DNA of 38,735 nucleotides, taken from contig JAUYFW010000315.1 in NCBI GenBank assembly GCA_030690835.1, positions 1 through 38,735 of the forward strand, read 5' to 3'. The notes under the pieces are model-generated. The model searched no databases. It had not been told where the DNA came from and saw only the letters and a program-made list of their open reading frames with translations. The stretch is from Sulfurimicrobium sp. Its GTDB lineage: Bacteria > Pseudomonadota > Gammaproteobacteria > Burkholderiales > Sulfuricellaceae. Shown here one piece after another: positions 33,759 through 38,735 of the stretch; within the stretch, counting starts at the first letter, position 1, and every line of letters begins with the position of its first letter. A program made the position numbers and the translations under genes.

Positions 33759-34781
33759 ATGGAAATTACCGTTGCGATTGACGCTATGGGCGGCGACCAT
33801 GGCGCACACGTCACCGTGCCCGCCGCTTTGGAGATCCTGAGCCGGGACGCTGACGTCAATATTGTCCTGGTAGGGCTCGTCGAGGTTATTGAGGCCGAGT
33901 TGCGTGTTCACCGCACCGCGGTGAGTTCGCGCCTGCGTATTCACCCCGCCAGCGAGGTGGTGACCATGGATGATCCGCCGGCCTTGGCGTTACGCAACAA
34001 AAAAGACTCTTCGATGCGCGTGGCCGTCAATCTGGTCAAAAGCGGCGAGGCCAACGCTTGTGTTTCCGCCGGAAATACCGGTGCGCTCATGGCGATTTCC
34101 CGTTTTGTCCTCAAGATGTTACCCGGCATCGATCGCCCGGCCATCGCCTCCGTATTGCCTACGCTCAATGGTCATACCCATGTGCTGGATCTGGGCGCCA
34201 ACGTGGATTGCAGCGCCGAGCATCTGCTCCAGTTCGGCATCATGGGCGCCATGCTGGTCGCGGCTGTGGAGCATAAGGAACGGCCTAGCGTCGGCCTGCT
34301 CAACATCGGGGAAGAAGACATCAAGGGCAACGAAGTGGTAAAGCGCGCCGCCGAATTGCTGCGCGCCAGTGGATTGAATTTCTATGGCAACGTGGAAGGC
34401 AACGATATCTACAAAGGCACCACGGATGTGGTGGTTTGCGATGGATTCGTTGGCAATGTCGCACTGAAAGCTTCCGAGGGCCTTGCCAAAATGATTGGTG
34501 AATTGCTCAAGCAGGAATTCAAACGCAATTTTCTGACCAAGCTCGCCGGACTCATGGCCACGCCGGTCATGAATGCCTTCAAGAGACGTGTCGATCCACG
34601 CCGTTACAACGGTGCCAGTTTGCTTGGCTTACGCGGCATTGTGGTGAAAAGTCACGGTGGCGCGGACATTTTTGCCTTCGAGCATGCCATCGAGACGGCC
34701 GTGGAAGAAGTACGCAATGGCGTGCTGCGCCGCATTACCGAACAGATGTCATTGTTGCACCCAGAACAAGGAGTTGCCTGA
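33759..34781 (+). CDS. plsX: Phosphate acyltransferase PlsX
   Basis: PlsX converts acyl-ACP and phosphate to acyl-phosphate, the donor for PlsY in the first acylation of glycerol 3-phosphate. It is a peripheral enzyme on the cytoplasmic side of the membrane. The 340-residue protein has [19 protein letters not shown] at the N-terminus, [61 protein letters not shown] and [19 protein letters not shown]. The start codon has no Shine-Dalgarno sequence and directly follows a 12-bp hairpin. The gene is followed immediately by fabH. Confidence 0.97.
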   Translation: MEITVAIDAMGGDHGAHVTVPAALEILSRDADVNIVLVGLVEVIEAELRVHRTAVSSRLRIHPASEVVTMDDPPALALRNKKDSSMRVAVNLVKSGEANACVSAGNTGALMAISRFVLKMLPGIDRPAIASVLPTLNGHTHVLDLGANVDCSAEHLLQFGIMGAMLVAAVEHKERPSVGLLNIGEEDIKGNEVVKRAAELLRASGLNFYGNVEGNDIYKGTTDVVVCDGFVGNVALKASEGLAKMIGELLKQEFKRNFLTKLAGLMATPVMNAFKRRVDPRRYNGASLLGLRGIVVKSHGGADIFAFEHAIETAVEEVRNGVLRRITEQMSLLHPEQGVA

Positions 34782-35741
34782 ATGTATTCCCGGATCACCG
34801 GCACCGGCAGTTATTTGCCACGGAAAGTGCTGACCAATCACGATCTGGAGCGCATGGTGGATACCTCTCACGACTGGATCGTTAGCCGGACGGGTATCGA
34901 GCAGCGTCATATTGCGGCAGATGACGAGTCCACCAGCGATCTCGCCCTGTACGCCAGCCGGCGCGCCATCGAGGCGGCCGGAATCGACCCGCAGCAGATT
35001 GATCTGATCATCGTTGGCACCACCACTCCCGACCGTGTATTTCCCAGTACCGCCTGCCTATTGCAGGACAAGCTCGGCATCAAGAGCCGCGGGCCGGCAT
35101 TCGACATCCAGGCGGTGTGCAGCGGTTTCGTTTATGCCCTGTCCACCGCCGATCAATTCATTCGTGGCGGGCAGAGCAAGTGCGCCCTGGTGGTCGGTGC
35201 GGAAACCATGTCCCGCATCGTGGACTGGACCGATCGCAATACCTGCGTGCTGTTCGGAGATGGCGCCGGTGCGGTTATTCTGCAGGCGAGTGAAACCGAG
35301 GGCATTATTTCCACTCATCTGCACGCTGACGGCGGCTACAAGGATTTGCTGGCGGTAGATGGCGGCGGCTGCGGCGTGGATCGTGCCGGAACGCCACGCA
35401 TGGTGATGGATGGCACGGCTGTATTCAAGTTTGCCGTCGGCGTCCTGGATTCCATTGTGGAAGAAACGCTCAACGCCAACGGCATGGAAAAATCCGATAT
35501 TGACTGGCTGGTGCCCCATCAGGCCAATGTCCGCATTATCCAGGCGACCGCCAAGAAGCTTGGCCTGCCCATGGAACGCGTGGTGTTGACGGTGAATGCG
35601 CATGGCAACACTTCCGCGGCTTCGATTCCACTGGCCCTGGATACTGCGGTTCGCGAGGGCAAGATCAAGTCCGGCGAAATAATTCTGATGGAAGGCGTGG
35701 GCGGCGGTTTTACCTGGGGTTCGGTGTTACTGCGCTGGTAA
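34782..35741 (+). CDS. fabH: Beta-ketoacyl-ACP synthase III
   Basis: FabH starts fatty acid chains by condensing acetyl-CoA with malonyl-ACP. The 319-residue thiolase-fold protein shows the catalytic Cys113 in [10 protein letters not shown], His246 in VPHQANVRI and Asn276 in [10 protein letters not shown]. The N-terminal [18 protein letters not shown] and the [15 protein letters not shown] end are typical. It has an AAGGAG ribosome binding site lying inside the end of plsX. Its stop is followed by a repeat-rich 94-base gap. Confidence 0.98.
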   Translation: MYSRITGTGSYLPRKVLTNHDLERMVDTSHDWIVSRTGIEQRHIAADDESTSDLALYASRRAIEAAGIDPQQIDLIIVGTTTPDRVFPSTACLLQDKLGIKSRGPAFDIQAVCSGFVYALSTADQFIRGGQSKCALVVGAETMSRIVDWTDRNTCVLFGDGAGAVILQASETEGIISTHLHADGGYKDLLAVDGGGCGVDRAGTPRMVMDGTAVFKFAVGVLDSIVEETLNANGMEKSDIDWLVPHQANVRIIQATAKKLGLPMERVVLTVNAHGNTSAASIPLALDTAVREGKIKSGEIILMEGVGGGFTWGSVLLRW

Positions 35742-35832
35742 AGCAGCTTTCAGCTGTCAGCGGTCAGCTTTTTCGGTGGGGCCGTTTTTGCTGATGGCTG
35801 AAAGCTGATAGCTGATTGCTACAAAAAGGATT
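35742..35832. repeat. Heptad-based inverted repeat between fabH and fabD
   Basis: AGCAGCTTTCAGCTGTCAGC (35742-35761), followed by GGTCAGC, lies opposite an array of seven-base units GCTGATG, GCTGAAA, GCTGATA, GCTGATT near 35790-35820. The two sides pair in more than one register around a loop rich in T and G. Similar AGCTTTCAGCT-type repeats occur in other proteobacterial genomes as I recall. Confidence 0.65.
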
Positions 35833-35835
35833 TAT

Positions 35836-36768
35836 ATGAAATTGGCATTTGTTTTTCCCGGCCAGGGTTCCCAGTCGCTCGGGATGATGCAAGGTTTCGA
35901 TACCTTGCCGGTAGTGCGCGAAACTTTTGAAGAAGCTGGCGCGGTGCTCAAGCAGGATTTGTGGCAACTGGTCACATCCGGCCCGCTGGAAGCGCTGAAT
36001 CAGACCATCAATACCCAGCCGGCGATGCTTGCGGCCGGCGTGGCGGTGTATCGCGCCTGGTTGCAGGCGGGCGGCAATCAGCCGGCGTTCATGGCTGGTC
36101 ACAGTCTGGGTGAATATAGCGCGCTGGTGGCATCCGGTGCCCTGTCTTTTGCCGACGCGCTGCCGTTGGTGCGCTATCGCGCCGAGGTGATGCAGGAGGC
36201 TGTGGCCGAAGGGGTGGGCGGCATGGCGGCGATTCTCGGCCTGGACGATGACGCAGTACGTGCCGTGTGCGCCGAGGCGGCCCAGGGTGAAGTGCTGGAA
36301 GCGGTCAATTTCAACTCGCCCGGTCAGGTCGTGATCGCCGGCCACAAAGCCGCCGTGGAGCGCGGCATGGAACTGGCCAAGGCCAGGGGCGCCAAGCGCG
36401 CGCTTCCGCTGCCGGTTTCGGTACCTTCGCATTGCAGCCTGATGAAACCGGCGGCGGAAAAGCTCGCGCACTACCTGCAAGCAGTAAAATTTAACGTGCC
36501 GCAAGTGGCGGTGCTGCACAATGCGGATGTGAAAAGTTACAGCGGCGAGGCGGAAATCAGGGATGCGCTGGTGCGCCAGCTCTATCAGCCGGTGCGCTGG
36601 GTCGAAACGATTCAGGCTCTCGCCGCAGCCGGTGTGACCCACGTCGCCGAGTGCGGTCCCGGCAAGGTGCTGGCCGGTCTGAACAAGCGTATCGTGGCGG
36701 AGTTGCAGGGCCTGGCGCTGACCGATGCGGCCGCGCTGGAACAGGCCAAATCACTGGGGGGGAATTAG
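35836..36768 (+). CDS. fabD: Malonyl-CoA:ACP transacylase
   Basis: FabD moves malonate from CoA to ACP to supply chain elongation. The 310-residue protein starts KLAFVFPGQGSQSLGM. The nucleophile is Ser90 in AGHSLGEYSALVASG, with catalytic His199 in PVSVPSHCSLMKP and conserved Gln residues in QPAMLAAG and the N-terminal GQGSQ. An AAGGA site precedes the ATG. It is separated from fabH by the heptad repeat and runs into fabG with one base between stop and start. Confidence 0.98.
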   Translation: MKLAFVFPGQGSQSLGMMQGFDTLPVVRETFEEAGAVLKQDLWQLVTSGPLEALNQTINTQPAMLAAGVAVYRAWLQAGGNQPAFMAGHSLGEYSALVASGALSFADALPLVRYRAEVMQEAVAEGVGGMAAILGLDDDAVRAVCAEAAQGEVLEAVNFNSPGQVVIAGHKAAVERGMELAKARGAKRALPLPVSVPSHCSLMKPAAEKLAHYLQAVKFNVPQVAVLHNADVKSYSGEAEIRDALVRQLYQPVRWVETIQALAAAGVTHVAECGPGKVLAGLNKRIVAELQGLALTDAAALEQAKSLGGN

Positions 36769-36769
36769 C

Positions 36770-37510
36770 ATGCTGCAAGGACAAGTTGCACTGGTCACCG
36801 GCGCGAGCCGAGGGATTGGCCAGGCCGTGGCGCTGGATTTGGGCAAAAACGGGGCGACCGTAATCGGAACCGCCACCAGCGCAAGCGGCGCGGAAAAAAT
36901 CACGGCTTACCTGCAAGAGGCCGGCGTCAAGGGCGCCGGTTTTGCCCTGGACGTCAACGACAAGGCGCAAGTGGCTGCCGTGCTGGAAGCCATTCAGAAG
37001 CAGTTCGGCGACATTGCCATCCTGGTCAACAATGCCGGCATCACCCGCGACAATCTCCTGATGCGCATGAAGGAAGAGGAGTGGGACGCGATCATGGAGA
37101 CCAATCTCAAATCGGTGTTCCGCATGAGCCAGGCCGTGTTGCGGGCGATGATGAAGGCACGTTATGGCCGCATCATCAGCATCGCCTCGGTGGTCGGCAC
37201 CATGGGCAACGCCGGCCAAACCAATTACGCGGCGGCCAAGGCGGGCATCATCGGCTTTTCCAAGTCGCTGGCACGCGAAGTGGGAAGTCGCAACATCACC
37301 GTCAACTGCGTGGCGCCGGGCTTTATCGATACCGACATGACGCGGGCGCTATCCGAGGATCAGCGCAACGGTCTGCTGACGCACATCCCCCTGGCGCGTC
37401 TTGGGACGGTGGATGACATCGCGGCGACGGTCACCTTCCTGGCTTCCCCGCGGGCGGGTTACATCACTGGCGCCACTTTGCATGTCAATGGTGGTATGTA
37501 TATGGATTGA
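36770..37510 (+). CDS. fabG: 3-oxoacyl-ACP reductase
   Basis: FabG is the NADPH-dependent reductase of the elongation cycle. The 246-residue short-chain dehydrogenase has the nucleotide-binding GASRGIG (11-17), LVNNAGITRDNLLMRMK, and the catalytic Ser140, Tyr153 and Lys157 (IASVVG, NYAAAKAG), followed by NCVAPGFIDTDMT and the C-terminal GATLHVNGGMYMD. ATG 36770 has GGGGGGAA upstream. The last base of its TGA stop is the first base of a long perfect palindrome (37510-37580). Confidence 0.98.
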   Translation: MLQGQVALVTGASRGIGQAVALDLGKNGATVIGTATSASGAEKITAYLQEAGVKGAGFALDVNDKAQVAAVLEAIQKQFGDIAILVNNAGITRDNLLMRMKEEEWDAIMETNLKSVFRMSQAVLRAMMKARYGRIISIASVVGTMGNAGQTNYAAAKAGIIGFSKSLAREVGSRNITVNCVAPGFIDTDMTRALSEDQRNGLLTHIPLARLGTVDDIAATVTFLASPRAGYITGATLHVNGGMYMD

Positions 37511-37580
37511 ACCCGGATTATCCATTAGGCGGCGCTTTGCGCCTGCGCAAGTGCTGGCGGCCTAATGGATAATCCGGGTT
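37510..37580. repeat. Perfect 21-bp inverted repeat abutting the fabG stop
   Basis: The left arm at 37510-37530 starts AACCCGGATTATCCATTA and pairs without mismatch with the right arm at 37560-37580, which ends GGATAATCCGGGTT. The 29-base loop contains a further GGCGC/GCGCC stem. A related copy with the same outer arm lies on the other side of acpP at 37945-38066. Confidence 0.9.
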
Positions 37581-37598
37581 ATGCGGCTTCTCCCGCCA

Positions 37599-37627
37599 TT
37601 GGTGCGGCGGGGAAACTCTGTTAAAAT
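37599..37627 (+). promoter_or_regulatory. Candidate acpP promoter
   Basis: TTGGTG (37599-37604) and TAAAAT (37622-37627) are 17 bases apart and lie about 48 bases before the acpP ATG. A separate acpP promoter is expected because ACP is needed in large excess over its neighbours. The -35 match is only partial. Confidence 0.5.
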
Positions 37628-37674
37628 GCGGCGAATTTTTCGCATGAACTGTCAAACGAAAGGGTAGAAATAAC

Positions 37675-37911
37675 ATGAGCGATATCGAACTGCGCGTTAA
37701 GAAAATTGTGGCCGAGCAACTGGGCGTGAACGAAGCTGAAGTCAAGATCGAATCTTCCTTCGTGGACGATCTCGGCGCGGACTCCCTCGACACCGTGGAA
37801 CTGGTGATGGCGCTGGAAGAAGAATTCGACTGCGAAATCCCGGATGAAGAAGCCGAAAAGATCACCACCGTGAAACAGGCTGTTGATTACATCAACGCCC
37901 ATCCCAAGTAA
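37675..37911 (+). CDS. acpP: Acyl carrier protein
   Basis: AcpP carries growing acyl chains on a 4'-phosphopantetheine arm. The 78-residue acidic four-helix protein begins [20 protein letters not shown] and has the prosthetic group site Ser37 in [20 protein letters not shown]. Acidic helix II is intact. AAAGGG lies about ten bases before the ATG. Both flanks of the gene carry related AACCCGGATTATCC palindromes, so the mRNA of this very highly expressed gene is bounded by stable hairpins. Confidence 0.99.
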   Translation: MSDIELRVKKIVAEQLGVNEAEVKIESSFVDDLGADSLDTVELVMALEEEFDCEIPDEEAEKITTVKQAVDYINAHPK

Positions 37912-37919
37912 GTAAAAAC

Positions 37920-38147
37920 AATTTTCAATGTTTAGTGTTGAATGTTTAACCCGGATTATCCATTGGAATGCACGGCGCATGTAGGAGCGCCGCCCCCGGC
38001 GCGAATCGCGGCGAGGGCGCCGCTCCTACAGCGGTGTTTTGGCCCTAATGGATAATCTGGGTTTAATGAATGTCGCCGCGAAATACGCGTCGGTATTGAG
38101 TCACGCGCGAAGCGCATGCCGCCATTCAACATTAAAAATTCAAAATT
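37920..38147. repeat. Three-layer nested palindrome between acpP and fabF
   Basis: The outer arms at 37920-37944 and 38123-38147 (CATTCAACATTAAAAATTC...) are complementary at 22 of 25 positions. The middle layer has arms AACCCGGATTATCCATT (37948-37964) and AATGGATAATCTGGGTT (38047-38063), with one mismatch. It is bounded by TGAATGT on both sides (37939-37945 and 38067-38073). The inner layer has TGTAGGAGCG (37980-37989) pairing with CGCTCCTACA (38021-38030) around a very GC-rich loop. No coding frame of protein character lies here. Confidence 0.8.
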
Positions 38148-38182
38148 AAAAACCGCCTTTTAAAACCGGTAACGGAGTCACC

Positions 38183-38735
38183 TTGGCTAAACGCAGAGTT
38201 GTCATCACCGGCCTGGGAGCGGTATCCCCGGTCGGTATAGGTGTCGGCGAGACATGGACCAACATCGTCGCTGGTAAGTCCGGCATCACCAGGATCACCC
38301 GCTTCGATGCTTCCGCATTTGCTTCCCAGGTCGCGGGAGAGGTAAAGAACTTCGACGTCACTCAGTTCCTTTCTGCCAAGGAAGCACGCCGCATGGATGT
38401 TTTCATCCATTACGGCATGGTGGCGGGCATGGAGGCGTTCAGGGACTGTGGTCTGGAAGTGACGCCGGAAAACGCTGAACGTATCGGGGTCAATATCGGC
38501 TCGGGCATCGGCGGCTTGCCGATGATCGAGGAAACTCACACCACCTACCTGGAAAGCGGACCGCGCAAGATTTCGCCGTTCTTCATTCCGGGCACGATCA
38601 TCAACATGATCTCGGGCAACCTGTCGATCATGTTCGGCCTGAAAGGGCCCAATATCGCTGTGGTGACTGCCTGTACCACCGGGCTGCACGCGATTGGCAT
38701 CGGCGCCCGAACCATTGCTTACGGTGATGCGGACG
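38183..38735 (+). CDS. fabF: Beta-ketoacyl-ACP synthase II, 5' part
   Basis: FabF condenses malonyl-ACP with acyl-ACP in chain elongation and controls temperature-dependent cis-vaccenate synthesis in E. coli. 184 residues are visible before the window ends. They include the N-terminal RRVVITGLGAVSPVGIGV, NIGSGIGGLPMIEE, ISPFFIPGTIINMISGNLSI and the nucleophile Cys164 in VTACTTGLHAIG. The start is TTG 38183, with GGAG five bases upstream. No ATG is available near the expected N-terminus. The catalytic His residues lie beyond the window. Confidence 0.96.
   Translation, partial: MAKRRVVITGLGAVSPVGIGVGETWTNIVAGKSGITRITRFDASAFASQVAGEVKNFDVTQFLSAKEARRMDVFIHYGMVAGMEAFRDCGLEVTPENAERIGVNIGSGIGGLPMIEETHTTYLESGPRKISPFFIPGTIINMISGNLSIMFGLKGPNIAVVTACTTGLHAIGIGARTIAYGDAD

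Overview
The window is a chromosomal segment, about 60% GC by eye, from a betaproteobacterium. The best fit is the Nitrosomonadales (Gallionella, Sideroxydans or Sulfuricella type), but this is inferred from gene order and protein style, not from a search. Supporting gene orders are recO-pdxJ-acpS-nagZ, uvrC-pgsA followed by tRNA-Gly, tRNA-Cys and tRNA-Leu, a complete ccmABCDEFGHI operon, and yceD-rpmF-plsX-fabH-fabD-fabG-acpP-fabF. Almost all of it is core housekeeping DNA. I see no prophage, CRISPR array, rRNA or complete insertion sequence.

Layout. 1-435 holds no convincing gene but a dense run of nested inverted repeats (21-205). 436-918 carries two small unrecognised proteins. 1041-6918 is a tightly packed plus-strand run: recO (recombinational repair), pdxJ (vitamin B6), acpS (carrier-protein activation), nagZ (muropeptide recycling), a DUF559 nuclease-like gene embedded in a pair of 75-bp palindromic repeats, a family-5-type uracil-DNA glycosylase and uvrC. 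pgsA (phospholipid synthesis) and three tRNA genes follow. 8066-14932 encodes the whole System I cytochrome c maturation machine, with most neighbouring genes overlapping by 1-4 bases. 15009-17919 holds a small acidic protein on the minus strand, mltB and a DUF4139 protein.

18120-27209 is a storage-polysaccharide block: pgi and glgB leftward, glgC and two GH57 glycosidases rightward from a shared divergent control region. 27257-27965 carries a SlyD-like isomerase and a 45-residue membrane peptide. 28105-32861 is a leftward operon for a two-subunit pyruvate carboxylase (pycA, pycB), with maf and a tetrapyrrole-methylase-type methyltransferase downstream. 33017 to the end is the fatty acid and phospholipid cluster, with fabF cut by the window edge.

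The most unusual content is intergenic. Several gene junctions carry palindromic repeats that appear to have been inserted inside one another. The clearest are 17912-18116, a MITE-like element flanked by an 11-bp direct repeat and containing further palindromes, and 37920-38147, a three-layer palindrome between acpP and fabF whose middle layer is flanked by a 7-bp direct repeat. Three of these elements share a TGTAGG...CCTACA core. The DUF559 gene at 4032-4496 takes its start codon from one 75-bp repeat copy and its C-terminal codons from the other. No wholly new multi-gene system is evident; the nested palindromes and the repeat-embedded nuclease gene are the best candidates for follow-up.
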